DNA from: Micrococcus lylae NBRC 15355
Lineage (GTDB): Bacteria > Actinomycetota > Actinomycetes > Actinomycetales > Micrococcaceae
Direction: 5' to 3'
DNA length: 40,445 nucleotides
Assembly: GCF_001570885.1 (NCBI RefSeq)
Contig: NZ_BCSN01000025.1
Location: 1 to 40,445, forward strand
The notes beneath the pieces are model-generated. The model saw only the letters and a list, made by a program, of their open reading frames with translations. It did not search any database and was not told the origin of the DNA. The position numbers and the translations under genes were made by a program. Below, in pieces: positions 22,144 through 30,892 of the stretch; position 1 is the stretch's first letter, and each line of letters starts with the position of its first letter.

Positions 22144-23520
22144 TCAGTCCCAGCGCGCCACTGCAGTCTCAGCCGCGAGCAATGACAAGCCGAGTGCCGG
22201 CAGCAGGCCATTGCCCGCCATATACCCCGCCGGGCCGTGCCCGGAGATGCCGACGGCGGCACCGCCTGCAGCGTACAAGCCCGGAATCGGCTCTCCGTCC
22301 AAGGTCAGGACCCGGGCGCTCCCGTCCACCCTCAGACCACCCTGAGTATGGAAGAGCGCGGGGACAACCTTGACCGCGGCGAGAGACTCTCCTAGAGGCG
22401 CCTCCCAGAAGGTACGACCGTACGGGTCCGACTCCTCGCCAGCCGCGTAGGCACGGGTCTGTCGGAGGGTCTCTTCGAAACCCGCGGCATCAAAGCCGGC
22501 GGCCTCCGCGAGAGAGGCCGGGCCATCTCCCCAGCGCACACCACCCGACTCGACGACGTCAACGAAGTCCTGGAAGACCATGCAATCGTCGTAGATCCTT
22601 CGGTCGATCACGATCCAGGAAGTCCCGTCGGCATGCTCGAGCGACTCCCTGGCGTACTCCGAGTAGCCAGAGGTCTCGTTGCCGTAACGCTTGCCGTCAG
22701 CACCCACTAGGAAGCCACCGTGCATCACGGAAGCCCAGGTCATGAGCATCTGGGACGGAACGGCCAGAGCGGCATGGCCCTGGTAGGAGTCCAGATAGGC
22801 ACTCGCCGCGCCAAGCTCCTCCCCGATGCGCAGTGCGTCGCCTTTCGACTCCTCCGACCCGTAGTACGTGGCGCCTGCAATCTCCGGGATGTACTCCTTC
22901 ACCAGCTCCTCCGCGGCTCCGTAGCCGTTTGTGGCCAGCAAAACGTCACGCGCGGGGATCTCCTCCTCAGTGCCGTCTGGCATGGAAACCACGACAGCGC
23001 AGACAGCACCTGCGTCGTCGACCTTGACACTCTCCAGGCGGGCGGGAACTAGCACATCGATCAGGTCCGACTCCGCCACCTTGGAGGTGAGCATGTTCAG
23101 CATCGCCTTGCCAGACCGCCCAGGAATCGTGTGACAGCGATGGTAGGCGTGGCCCGGGTAGGAGAAGTCAGTGACCAGGGAGATCGGCATCTCCAGGTGG
23201 TCGGCCATCCACTCGACGAGGCGCCCGCTGCTCTCGGCGAGCGCACGGGCAAGGTCTTCTTCTGCATCTCCACCAGTCTTCTTGAGGACGTCCGCCACGA
23301 ACGCCTCCGGAGAGTCGTTAACACCGGCCTCGGCCTGCCAGCGCGAGCCAGCACCTGGGATCATCGCTGTGGACATAGAGGTGTTATTGCCGCGCTTGTA
23401 GTTCGGGTTGGCCTCGACCACGAGCACGGTCTTGCCCAGTTCCGCAGCGCGGAGTGCAGCTACGAGCCCCCCGCCTGCACCGGCCACGATCAGATCCGGG
23501 CCTTCGAATTCTTCCTGCAT
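22144..23520 (-). CDS. FAD-dependent oxidoreductase (fumarate reductase/dehydrogenase flavoprotein family)
   Basis: A 458-residue flavoprotein with GAGGAGG before ATG 23520. The FAD-binding motif DLIVAGAGGGLVAALRA is at 9-25 and the acidic ribose ligand is E36. RGNNTSMSTAMIPGAG and DSPEAFVADVLK are as in FAD_binding_2 proteins (fumarate/urocanate reductases, ketosteroid and tricarballylate dehydrogenases). FHTQGGLRVD matches the HTxGG active-site loop. The helix that carries the proton-donor arginine in fumarate reductases (usually NE-x-TTRD) reads GNETSGYSEYARESL here, and the final motif is GPAGYMAGNGL without the usual NRxGG. The reaction is therefore probably not fumarate reduction; a dehydrogenation of the imported acid is plausible. 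Divergent from livK. Confidence 0.83.
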   Translation of the reverse strand: MQEEFEGPDLIVAGAGGGLVAALRAAELGKTVLVVEANPNYKRGNNTSMSTAMIPGAGSRWQAEAGVNDSPEAFVADVLKKTGGDAEEDLARALAESSGRLVEWMADHLEMPISLVTDFSYPGHAYHRCHTIPGRSGKAMLNMLTSKVAESDLIDVLVPARLESVKVDDAGAVCAVVVSMPDGTEEEIPARDVLLATNGYGAAEELVKEYIPEIAGATYYGSEESKGDALRIGEELGAASAYLDSYQGHAALAVPSQMLMTWASVMHGGFLVGADGKRYGNETSGYSEYARESLEHADGTSWIVIDRRIYDDCMVFQDFVDVVESGGVRWGDGPASLAEAAGFDAAGFEETLRQTRAYAAGEESDPYGRTFWEAPLGESLAAVKVVPALFHTQGGLRVDGSARVLTLDGEPIPGLYAAGGAAVGISGHGPAGYMAGNGLLPALGLSLLAAETAVARWD

Positions 23521-23581
23521 GGCTCCTCCTCGTTGCCACCTCGCACAGGTGCGCCCGACACGACCCGTCAGGAACTCATGA

Positions 23582-23600
23582 TGTTCCGTTCACTGGAACA
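23582..23600. promoter_or_regulatory. Candidate IclR operator 1, between the FAD gene and livK
   Basis: The 19-mer TGTTCCGTTCACTGGAACA has 6-bp perfect arms (TGTTCC/GGAACA), the layout of IclR-family sites. It sits in the 252-bp divergent spacer, 62 bases upstream of the FAD gene start. Confidence 0.55.
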
Positions 23601-23691
23601 CGGTTTCGAAGTTTTTTCCTCACAACCCTAGCGATTCCCCCACAATCCTGGCAGACTGACCACATTCAGACAAGATGTGGGGCATTTCACA

Positions 23692-23710
23692 CGGTCCGCA
23701 CGACGGAACA
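23692..23710. promoter_or_regulatory. Candidate IclR operator 1b, degenerate, before livK
   Basis: CGGTCCGCACGACGGAACA matches the 23582 site at 12 of 19 positions, keeping one full GGAACA half site. It lies 63 bases before the livK start. Confidence 0.35.
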
Positions 23711-23772
23711 GTCGCGGGCGTTACTGGCCCCGCTGGGCTCGCCCCACCATTCCTCGACGAAGGGTTGGAAAC

Positions 23773-24990
23773 ATGCGCAAGAAGAGACTCTCAATTGCAG
23801 CAGCAGCAGCCTTGCTGCTCGGACTCACAGCATGCGGTGACAACGGCGGCTCCTCCGATGAGATTGCCATCGGCGCGGTCCATCCGCTCTCCGGTCCACT
23901 CGCCGGCGTCGGCGGCATGATGAATGACGGCGCAGAACTCGCCGTCGACGACATCAACGCGGCCGGTGGCATCAAGTCAATCCATGGCGCCAAGCTCACA
24001 CTGATGGACGGGGACTCCGAGGGTTCCGCAGCCGTTGGTCAAACTGAAGCGCGCCGCCTTGTGAGCGACGGTGCAGTAGCCCTAATCGGGACCTACCAAT
24101 CGGATGTCACTGAAAATGTGGCTGCCATGGCGGAACGCTCCGACGTTCCTCTCGTCATCGATGTCGCCATCGACGACAAGATCCTCTCTCACGGATACAA
24201 GTATGTTTTCCGAATCCAACCTAACGCATCAACAATGGGGGCATCCGGCGCAGAAGTCCTCTCTCAGATCGGCAAGGCAACCGGTCAGGACGTAACCAAG
24301 GTCTCCTACATGCATATTGAAGGGGCGTTCGGAGAGAGCACCTACCAGGCCTTTCGCAAGGAAGCTGAAAAGCAGGGCATCCAGGTCGTGCGCAATGTTT
24401 CATACCCAGCCACCAATTTCTCCGACGCAACCACCGCAGTCACTCAGGCGCTCAGCGGTGATCCTGACGTCCTGGTGGTCTCCGGCTACTACCCAGACAA
24501 TCTGTTGATTGCTGAAGCCGTCAAGGCCATCAATCCCAACATAAAAGCCGTCTTCGGCATTGCTTCAGGCGCATACGACGACACTTCATTCCCGTCCGAC
24601 GGTGGAGCAGCCGCTAATGGCGTACTTAGTGCAAACTACCACTATTCTGCAACATCCAAGCGGGCCCAGGATATTCGAAAGCGTTTCCAGGAGAAATACG
24701 GCCGACCAATGGAGACAGCCGCGATGCTCAGCTATCAGGCAGTTGAAGTCATCGCAGCCGGCCTCGAGAAATCGGGATCCAATGACCCCGTCGCACTACA
24801 AAATGCCATCGCTAATATCCGCATCGATGACACACTCCTCGAATTCAAGGGACCGATTGAATTTGACGACAAGGGCGAGAACAAGAATGCGACCGTCATC
24901 GTGACCCAGGTCCAGAAGGGCCGGATCGAACAAGTCTTCCCCGAGGAGTTCGCTACCTCGGACCTCATTTTCCCCGCCCGCGATCATTGA
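23773..24990 (+). CDS. LivK-type substrate-binding lipoprotein
   Basis: A 405-residue extracytoplasmic receptor; ATG 23773 has GAAGGGTTGGAA upstream. A lipoprotein signal with Lys/Arg start and lipobox LTAC (Cys21) is followed by a leucine/isoleucine/valine-binding-like domain: EIAIGAVHPLSGPLAGVGGMM, ELAVDDINAAGG, ALIGTYQSDVTENVAAMAE, VSGYYPDNLLIAEAV. The Liv family also binds aromatic acids, amides and urea, so the ligand is open. It starts livK-livH-livM-livG-livF. GC content drops to about 50-55% over many lines here, and rare codons such as ATA (24541-24543) occur, the strongest sign of foreign origin in the window. Confidence 0.9.
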   Translation: MRKKRLSIAAAAALLLGLTACGDNGGSSDEIAIGAVHPLSGPLAGVGGMMNDGAELAVDDINAAGGIKSIHGAKLTLMDGDSEGSAAVGQTEARRLVSDGAVALIGTYQSDVTENVAAMAERSDVPLVIDVAIDDKILSHGYKYVFRIQPNASTMGASGAEVLSQIGKATGQDVTKVSYMHIEGAFGESTYQAFRKEAEKQGIQVVRNVSYPATNFSDATTAVTQALSGDPDVLVVSGYYPDNLLIAEAVKAINPNIKAVFGIASGAYDDTSFPSDGGAAANGVLSANYHYSATSKRAQDIRKRFQEKYGRPMETAAMLSYQAVEVIAAGLEKSGSNDPVALQNAIANIRIDDTLLEFKGPIEFDDKGENKNATVIVTQVQKGRIEQVFPEEFATSDLIFPARDH

Positions 24991-25037
24991 ACGACGTAGC
25001 CAACGTTTAAGGATCCAAACCCCGAACGGGAGATTCC

Positions 25038-26045
25038 GTGTCCAAAACAACAAACTTCTCGCCCGAACAGACGTCGGCGCACCCGCCGCTCCTCAAACGT
25101 AGACAGACAAGGATTATTCTCGCGACCATTGCGGTAGCCGTGCTGCTCGTTGCGGGTGTCTACCTGCTCGGGGGCCAGCCGACACGGTTGGTCAACCAGG
25201 CACTCATTTCCGGTGTGCTACTCGGAGGCGTATATGCCCTCGTCTCACTCGGTCTGACGCTTATCTTTGGAGTGTTGCACATCGTGAACTTCGCCCAGGG
25301 AGCGATGCTCACACTTTCCATGTACACCGTGTTCATGCTCTCTACGCAGGCGGGTCTCAATCCTTACCTAGCCGCCGTCCTGACCATCCCGATCATGTTT
25401 GCATTCGGTTGGGCATTTCAAGCAGGCATCATGAACAGGGTCATGGGCGACACCAGCCACGAACGACCCCTGCTCGTAACGCTGGGTCTTTCCCTGCTTA
25501 TCATCAACGGCTTGCTGATGGCGTTCGGCGGACGGCCAGCGGCCGTGGAGTCTCCGCTTGCAGGCAGTATTAGCCTCTTCGGAACGCTGGTCGATCGCCC
25601 TCGTCTGATCGCCTGCCTCGGCGCGCTCGTCGTCGGCGCCCTTCTGACGCTGGTCCTTCGAAAGACCCCGCTGGGTCTCGCCATCCGCGCCGTCGCGGCC
25701 AACGACACCGGAGCGGCACTGGTGGGCGTGAACGTCAAGCGGATCTACGCCATGACCTTTGGCCTCGGGGCCGTGTGCGTGGCGGTGGCAGGAGGCCTCA
25801 TGGCTCCGTTTACCTCGCTCATCCCTACGGCGGGTGAACAGTTCACGACTCTCGCATTCGTGATCGTGGTGCTCGGCGGCCTCGGAAGTATCCCCGGTGC
25901 TCTCGTAGGTGGTCTCATCGTGGGCCTCGTCCAGACCGTTGGGTCCCTATACCTTCCCGGTGGTGGTTCGCTGCTACTGGTCTTCGTCCTCTTCCTGCTC
26001 GTCCTCTTCCTTCGGCCACAGGGCCTGTTTGGAGCAAAGCAATGA
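25038..26045 (+). CDS. LivH-type ABC permease
   Basis: A 335-residue membrane permease. The start is GTG 25038 with GGGAGA six bases upstream. A hydrophilic N-terminus of about 25 residues precedes helices beginning at RIILATIAVAVLLVAGVYLL. The family core is LVNQALISGVLLGGVYALVSLGLTLIFGVLHIVNFAQGAML, and the loop RAVAANDTGAALVGVNVKRIYAMTF contacts the ATPase. Its stop overlaps livM by four bases (ATGA at 26042). Confidence 0.92.
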   Translation: MSKTTNFSPEQTSAHPPLLKRRQTRIILATIAVAVLLVAGVYLLGGQPTRLVNQALISGVLLGGVYALVSLGLTLIFGVLHIVNFAQGAMLTLSMYTVFMLSTQAGLNPYLAAVLTIPIMFAFGWAFQAGIMNRVMGDTSHERPLLVTLGLSLLIINGLLMAFGGRPAAVESPLAGSISLFGTLVDRPRLIACLGALVVGALLTLVLRKTPLGLAIRAVAANDTGAALVGVNVKRIYAMTFGLGAVCVAVAGGLMAPFTSLIPTAGEQFTTLAFVIVVLGGLGSIPGALVGGLIVGLVQTVGSLYLPGGGSLLLVFVLFLLVLFLRPQGLFGAKQ

Positions 26046-27103
26046 GCCAGTCAACCACTTCCACCAAGAAATCCTCACCTTCTTCCAGGAGCGTCCGCTC
26101 GTGGAACAGCGGACCAGGCGAGGCGACTCGCGAGTACCTCGTGCTCGGCGTAGGCCTTGTCGTTCTCTTCCTCCTACCCTTCCTCCTCCCCACTTCGTAC
26201 CAGCCAGTCATGGTGAAGATCCTGATCTTTGCGATCATGGCGGTGGGGTGGAACATCATGTCTGGCTACGGAGGAATGTTCTCATTCGGCCATGCGGCCT
26301 TCTTTGGGATCGGCGCCTATTCGGTGGCTTATCTGCTCTCCGCTCACGGACTCAACCCGTGGTTCGGCATGCTCTTTGGAGCCATGCTGGCGGCAATCGT
26401 CGGGACTGTGTTTGCATTCTTGTGCCTGCGGTACAAGCTGGAAGGGTCGTACTTTGCCCTTGCAACTTTCGCATTCGCCCAGATGTTCTTCCTGCTGACA
26501 GAGAATCTGGAGTTCCTGAACCGCACTGAAGGCATCAACATCCCCATCCTGCAGGATGACTCGTGGCTGATGATGCAGTTCCACCCAACCAGCTACAACT
26601 ACTACTGGATCGGCCTGTTCCTGCTGGTCGCTGCGGTCGCAGTTAGCATCTGGTTCGTCCACTCGCGCCCGGGACGCTTCACCACGGCCATCCGCGACGA
26701 TGAAGTGGCGGCCGAGTCCCTCGGCATCGCAGTCCTGCGGCACCGTCTCATTACCGTTGCGCTGAGCTGCGCCATCACCGCGATCGCCGGCGGCTTTTAC
26801 ACCCAGTACTACATGTTCGTCGGCCCCAACCAAGGCTTCGGCATGCAGGTGTCGGTCGACGCGATCGTTCCGGCCGTAATCGGCGGCGTTGGCACAATCT
26901 GGGGTCCGCTCATCGGCGCCGTGGTCGTCGGCGGCCTGTCCGAGACCATCGCCGACCTAGTCCGCAACCCGCCGGCCGGGCTGGAATTCCTGCAGGGACT
27001 GAGCGGTCTTGACGTGGCCATCTACGCGATCCTGCTCATCATCATCGTTGTGTTCCTCCCCAAGGGCATCTATGGCACCATCCGAGAAAGGCTGCGCAAA
27101 TGA
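26042..27103 (+). CDS. LivM-type ABC permease
   Basis: A 353-residue membrane permease; ATG overlaps the livH stop. The Ser/Thr-rich cytoplasmic N-terminus precedes about ten helices. Landmarks are VGWNIMSGYGGMFSFGHAAFFGIGAYSVAYL, the cytoplasmic coupling loop RPGRFTTAIRDDEVAAESLGI and the end VVFLPKGIYGTIRERL. It forms the import channel with LivH. It overlaps livG by ATGA (27100-27103). Confidence 0.92.
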   Translation: MSQSTTSTKKSSPSSRSVRSWNSGPGEATREYLVLGVGLVVLFLLPFLLPTSYQPVMVKILIFAIMAVGWNIMSGYGGMFSFGHAAFFGIGAYSVAYLLSAHGLNPWFGMLFGAMLAAIVGTVFAFLCLRYKLEGSYFALATFAFAQMFFLLTENLEFLNRTEGINIPILQDDSWLMMQFHPTSYNYYWIGLFLLVAAVAVSIWFVHSRPGRFTTAIRDDEVAAESLGIAVLRHRLITVALSCAITAIAGGFYTQYYMFVGPNQGFGMQVSVDAIVPAVIGGVGTIWGPLIGAVVVGGLSETIADLVRNPPAGLEFLQGLSGLDVAIYAILLIIIVVFLPKGIYGTIRERLRK

Positions 27104-27816
27104 GCATTCTGAAGCTCGAAGGACTGTCCAAGTCGTTCGGTGGCCTCAAGGCTCTCCGCGACGTCAGCATTGAGGTGTCCGAGCTTGAATTCCTCGGCAT
27201 CATCGGCCCAAACGGTGCGGGCAAGACCACGCTGTTCTCGAACATAGCCGGTCAGCTGACCCCCACGTCGGGTCGGGTCGTATTCGACGATACAGACATC
27301 ACTGGATGGTCCGCAGACCGGGTGGCTAAGGCTGGTCTCGTGCGCACATTCCAGCTGATGCGTCCGTTCGAGTCGATGACTGTCCTGGACAATGTGGCCA
27401 TCGCATCGCACCAGAAAATACGCTCATCGCGACAAGCACGTAACCACGCGGCCGACGTGATCGAGCGGGTGGGACTGGGCGAATACATGGAGAAGATGTC
27501 TGGCACCCTGCCTACCGCAGGACTGAAGCGCCTGGAGTTGGCCCGCGCACTTGCCCTCGAGCCGAAGGTCCTCCTGCTCGACGAGGTGCTCGCCGGTCTC
27601 GTGCCCACGGAACGCGCCCCGATCATCGAGCTGCTCCGCGAGATCCACCAGGGAGGCGTGACAACCCTGTTCGTCGAACACATCATGGCCGCGGTGATGG
27701 CACTGTCGGAGCGTCTGTTGGTTATGCACGAAGGCACTCCACTCATGATCGGCGATCCCCAGGAGGTCGTGAACGACCCGACTGTGATCGAGGCCTATCT
27801 CGGAGAGGACTACTGA
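27100..27816 (+). CDS. LivG-type ABC ATPase with variant signature motif
   Basis: A 238-residue ATPase. Walker A GPNGAGKT is at 36-43, the Q-loop at RTFQLMRPF, Walker B VLLLDE at 157-162 and the H-loop His194 (FVEHIMAAVM). The ABC signature is LPTAGLKRLELARAL (137-151) in place of the usual LSYGQQRRLE, and the D-loop reads AGLVPTE. A similar departure (LTLAGRKRLE-type) occurs in some Liv-like ATPases as I recall, so it is probably a functional subgroup and not decay. The start overlaps livM and the stop overlaps livF (TGATG). Confidence 0.9.
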   Translation: MSILKLEGLSKSFGGLKALRDVSIEVSELEFLGIIGPNGAGKTTLFSNIAGQLTPTSGRVVFDDTDITGWSADRVAKAGLVRTFQLMRPFESMTVLDNVAIASHQKIRSSRQARNHAADVIERVGLGEYMEKMSGTLPTAGLKRLELARALALEPKVLLLDEVLAGLVPTERAPIIELLREIHQGGVTTLFVEHIMAAVMALSERLLVMHEGTPLMIGDPQEVVNDPTVIEAYLGEDY

Positions 27817-28520
27817 TGTTCCTTCAACTTGACTCCACCTCCGCTGGTTACCGCCGCTTGGAAATCGTCCATGAGATCGACTTCCATGTGAACAAGGGCG
27901 AGATCGTGTCGATCATCGGTGCCAACGGTGCTGGCAAGACGACGACGTTGCGCGCCATTGCAGGACTGATCCGGCCAACCCGCGGGCAGATTCTCTTCAA
28001 CGGCAAGCCCGTGCACACAATGCGCCCGGACCAGATTGTCCGGGAGGGGCTAGTGCACGTAGCACAGGACCGGGCACTCTTCGGAAACCTGGGCGTCTAC
28101 GAAAATCTCGTCATGGGCGCGTTCACGCAACCAAAGTCGAGGGTGAAGGAATCGCTCGAGAAGGTCTACGACCTCTTTCCGATCCTGAAAGAGCGCCGAA
28201 ACCAGCGCGCGGACACCATGTCCGGAGGCCAGCAGCAAATGCTCGCGATCGGCCGGGCCATGATGGCGCGCCCGCAGTGCCTGACGCTCGACGAGCCGTC
28301 GATCGGCCTGGCGCCGAACCTCGTAGCCGAGGTGCTCGACGCGATTAAGCGCATCCGTGACACCGGCGTGACCGTCCTGATCGTCGAGCAGAACGCCGCA
28401 CAGGCGCTGGCCATCTCCGACCGCGCCTATGTCATGGAGTCCGGGTCGATCGTGCTCGAGGGCACCGGTCAAGAACTTCATGACAGCCCCGAGGTCCGCA
28501 AGGCTTACCTCGGCATGTAA
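27816..28520 (+). CDS. LivF-type ABC ATPase
   Basis: A 234-residue ATPase. Walker A GANGAGKT is at 35-42, the signature MSGGQQQMLAIGRAMM at 135-150 and Walker B QCLTLDEPSIGLAP at 154-167. It ends PEVRKAYLGM as usual for LivF. The canonical motifs contrast with the variant LivG, so the heterodimer may have one canonical and one altered ATP site. A 12-bp terminator-like hairpin follows. Confidence 0.93.
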   Translation: MFLQLDSTSAGYRRLEIVHEIDFHVNKGEIVSIIGANGAGKTTTLRAIAGLIRPTRGQILFNGKPVHTMRPDQIVREGLVHVAQDRALFGNLGVYENLVMGAFTQPKSRVKESLEKVYDLFPILKERRNQRADTMSGGQQQMLAIGRAMMARPQCLTLDEPSIGLAPNLVAEVLDAIKRIRDTGVTVLIVEQNAAQALAISDRAYVMESGSIVLEGTGQELHDSPEVRKAYLGM

Positions 28521-28525
28521 GCACA

Positions 28526-28568
28526 GATGCCCCGGGCCGTCGTCAACGAATCGGATGCCCGGGGCATC
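28526..28568 (+). terminator. Hairpin between livF and the racemase-family gene
   Basis: A perfect 12-bp stem GATGCCCCGGGC (28526-28537) / GCCCGGGGCATC (28557-28568), 19-nt loop, begins five bases after the livF stop. It may end the transporter mRNA or reduce read-through into the enzyme genes. Confidence 0.7.
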
Positions 28569-28629
28569 GTGTCTCCTACCCCTCTTCGGGACACCCGCCC
28601 CACCGAACTACCGACACTGAGAAGGTCAA

Positions 28630-29283
28630 ATGCGCATCCTCTCTGTCACACCCATCTCCGTCAGCACCGAAGAATTGCACCGCCGTCAGGACCGATACAA
28701 CCGACTGTGTCCACCAGGCATCAACATTAGGCTTATGAACCTCGGCGACGACGCCGACGCCCCTGTGGCCCTGCAGACTTCGGACGACGTCAGCTCCTCC
28801 GAAGAAGCACTGTTCGCACGCTTCGCGGCCGAGGACCCGACAGGCTTCGACGCATTTATGCCGGACTGTGTACTTGACCCCTGCGTCGATGTGGACGGTC
28901 GAGACCTTGCTCTGCCGGTCCTGGGACTGTTGAAGCTCAATGCACATCACTTCGCAGGACGCGGACTTTCTGTCGGGGCCATCGTCCGCAATGACGCCAT
29001 TGGAGCAGAACTCGACCGTAAGTTCAGTTCCTACGGAACCGGTGACCTCGTCGGCGGCGCCCAGGTGCTGGGCCTCTCGGTCGAGGACATATCTGATGAC
29101 ACGAAGTGGGGCCATGCAGTCACCGAGCATCTCGGGCGCATGGACACTGACGTGGTGGTCAATGGCTGCTCCGCCGTTGAGGTGTCTCTCGACCGGTGCA
29201 GACCTCTGCTTGTAGACCCGACGGCTCTGGCCCTCGCCTTGCTGTCGCTGCCGACGACTCCTGAGGAGTCCTCGCGACGATGA
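28630..29283 (+). CDS. Asp/Glu/hydantoin racemase-family protein
   Basis: A 217-residue protein with GAGAAGG before ATG 28630. The two catalytic-type cysteines of the family are present: C80 in AFMPDCVLDP (compare CFGDP in hydantoin racemases) and C180 in VVNGCSAVEV. This superfamily includes hydantoin, aspartate and glutamate racemases, maleate cis-trans isomerase and arylmalonate decarboxylase, so the reaction is racemisation or isomerisation at a carbon next to a carboxylate or imide. A hydantoinase-like gene in the same locus favours a hydantoin or cyclic-imide substrate. It overlaps the next gene by ATGA. Confidence 0.75.
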   Translation: MRILSVTPISVSTEELHRRQDRYNRLCPPGINIRLMNLGDDADAPVALQTSDDVSSSEEALFARFAAEDPTGFDAFMPDCVLDPCVDVDGRDLALPVLGLLKLNAHHFAGRGLSVGAIVRNDAIGAELDRKFSSYGTGDLVGGAQVLGLSVEDISDDTKWGHAVTEHLGRMDTDVVVNGCSAVEVSLDRCRPLLVDPTALALALLSLPTTPEESSRR

Positions 29284-30671
29284 CTGAGGTAGACGTGGGA
29301 CGCGACAACCAGGACGAGTTGCGACAGGCTGTCGACGTTCTCGGTTCCTTCGTCGCAGGCCTTCGCTGGGAGGGCCTTCCGCGCGAGGTACGGGAGCGCC
29401 TCCCAGTGATGCTCATCGACCTGCTCGGGGTGACGGTGGCCGGGCATAACACCCCGGAATTGCAAGCCATGACCCAGGCATGGGCCCCCGGACCTGGCCG
29501 TGCGCCCCTGATCGGCTCGTCAATTAGCACTGACCCGGACACGGCAGCCGTGCTGAACGGAGTCGCCGCCTGTTGCATGGAGCTCGACGAGGGCAATAAG
29601 CACGCCCAGGGACACCCGGCCGCCCACGTGGTGTTCGCAGCACTGGCCGCGGTCCAGCGCTCAACGCGCCCTGTGTCCGGCGAGGAGCTCCTTACAGCGG
29701 TCGCCGCCGGCTACGAGGTAGCCGCGCGCTTCGGGTCCTCTCTGTTTCGTGGTCCAGCGTGGCACACCCATGGGCATTGGGGCGCGGTAGGTGCAGCAGC
29801 GGCGGCGAGCCGTCTGCTTGGTGCGGACGCCGCGGAGATCTCCGCCGCGATCGACACGTCCGGGTCTCTCATGCTCGTGACCCCCTGGCAGCACGTCCTT
29901 CAGGGCGAGTTCGCTCGAAATCTGTGGATCGGTCACGCGAATCGAGCGGGCCTGGACGCAGCACGACTGGCATTGTCTGGTCTGGTGTCCAACAGTGGGA
30001 GCCTGGCCCATTCGCTCGGCTCCATCATCGGCGAGCTGTCCCCTTCGACCCTCGTAGACGGTATTAACGACGAGTGGCTACTTCCCCGCGGCTACAGCAA
30101 GCTCCATGCCTCATGCTCCTACACGCACGCAGCAGCCGACGTAATCCTTCACCTGATGGAGGAGCACTGCGTCAATCCCAAGGACCTGCAGGGCGTGGAG
30201 ATCCGCATCCATTCGCTGGCCGCACCTTTGTTCGGGCGAAGGGTGAAGAACCGCCTCTCGGCGATGTTCTCACTCCCATTCGTTGCGGCCAACGCCGCCG
30301 TGAATCGCGAAATCTCACCGCAGAGCATGAACCCGGGGGCGGATGCCTTCGCCGCGGCGATCGCATTTATGGACCGGGTGTCCGTGGAAGTCGACCCTGC
30401 CCTGGACAAGTATCTCCCCCGGGAGCGGAGGGTCGTCGTGAAGCTACTACTCGAGGACGGCGAACTCAGCGGCACGCAGCCAAACCCTATCGGCGACTCA
30501 GACCACTTTCCCTTGGACGCGACTGCTGTCCTAGATAAGGTGGCACGCCTTATCGGCCCAGAGGGGGCCGCAGCCGTGGACAAGTTCGTTACTAACCTGC
30601 CCGGAGCATCCGACATGGCCGCAATTCTTACCCATGCTACCGAGACCCTGATAGTCCACGCGGACCGTTGA
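29280..30671 (+). CDS. MmgE/PrpD-family protein 1
   Basis: A 463-residue protein of the family of 2-methylcitrate dehydratase, cis-aconitate decarboxylase and iminodisuccinate-type enzymes. The N-terminal helical domain has the variant active-site strip CCMELDEGNKHAQGHPAAHV (99-117), with E101, D103, H108 and H112. GSSLFRGPAWHTHGHWGAVGAA and YSKLHASCSYTHAAADVI follow. GAGGAG lies before the ATG inside the end of the racemase gene, and a 15-nt palindrome (29256-29270) includes this ribosome site. A 221-bp gap with a promoter and operator separates it from the CoA-lyase operon. The substrate is unknown; dehydration or decarboxylation of a tricarboxylate-like acid is the family reaction. Confidence 0.85.
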   Translation: MTEVDVGRDNQDELRQAVDVLGSFVAGLRWEGLPREVRERLPVMLIDLLGVTVAGHNTPELQAMTQAWAPGPGRAPLIGSSISTDPDTAAVLNGVAACCMELDEGNKHAQGHPAAHVVFAALAAVQRSTRPVSGEELLTAVAAGYEVAARFGSSLFRGPAWHTHGHWGAVGAAAAASRLLGADAAEISAAIDTSGSLMLVTPWQHVLQGEFARNLWIGHANRAGLDAARLALSGLVSNSGSLAHSLGSIIGELSPSTLVDGINDEWLLPRGYSKLHASCSYTHAAADVILHLMEEHCVNPKDLQGVEIRIHSLAAPLFGRRVKNRLSAMFSLPFVAANAAVNREISPQSMNPGADAFAAAIAFMDRVSVEVDPALDKYLPRERRVVVKLLLEDGELSGTQPNPIGDSDHFPLDATAVLDKVARLIGPEGAAAVDKFVTNLPGASDMAAILTHATETLIVHADR

Positions 30672-30774
30672 GCGGAACACTCGAGCGCGAAGGCGGCCAG
30701 CTCGCCAATATCACCACCTCTCCAAGATCGCTGCACGGACCACTGATTATCAGCAGTTTTCTGCCAAGCTCCCC

Positions 30775-30804
30775 TTGACCACCCACGCGCTGACTCTCTA
30801 AGCT
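30775..30804 (+). promoter_or_regulatory. Promoter-like sequence before the CoA-lyase operon
   Basis: TTGACC (30775-30780), 18-nt spacer, TAAGCT (30799-30804). The candidate IclR operator starts 22 bases downstream. An 11-bp palindrome CTGATTATCAG lies upstream at 30753-30763. Confidence 0.45.
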
Positions 30805-30826
30805 GAGATCCAGGACACACAACTTG

Positions 30827-30845
30827 TGTTTCGCTCACCGGAACG
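30827..30845. promoter_or_regulatory. Candidate IclR operator 2, before the CoA-lyase operon
   Basis: TGTTTCGCTCACCGGAACG matches the 23582 site at 15 of 19 positions, with the same orientation and centre. It sits downstream of the promoter-like sequence and 47 bases before the lyase start, where bound protein would block transcription. Confidence 0.55.
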
Positions 30846-30892
30846 GCGTGAGGGCAGCTGCCTCACACGATCCCTTGGAGAAGGAAAACCCG

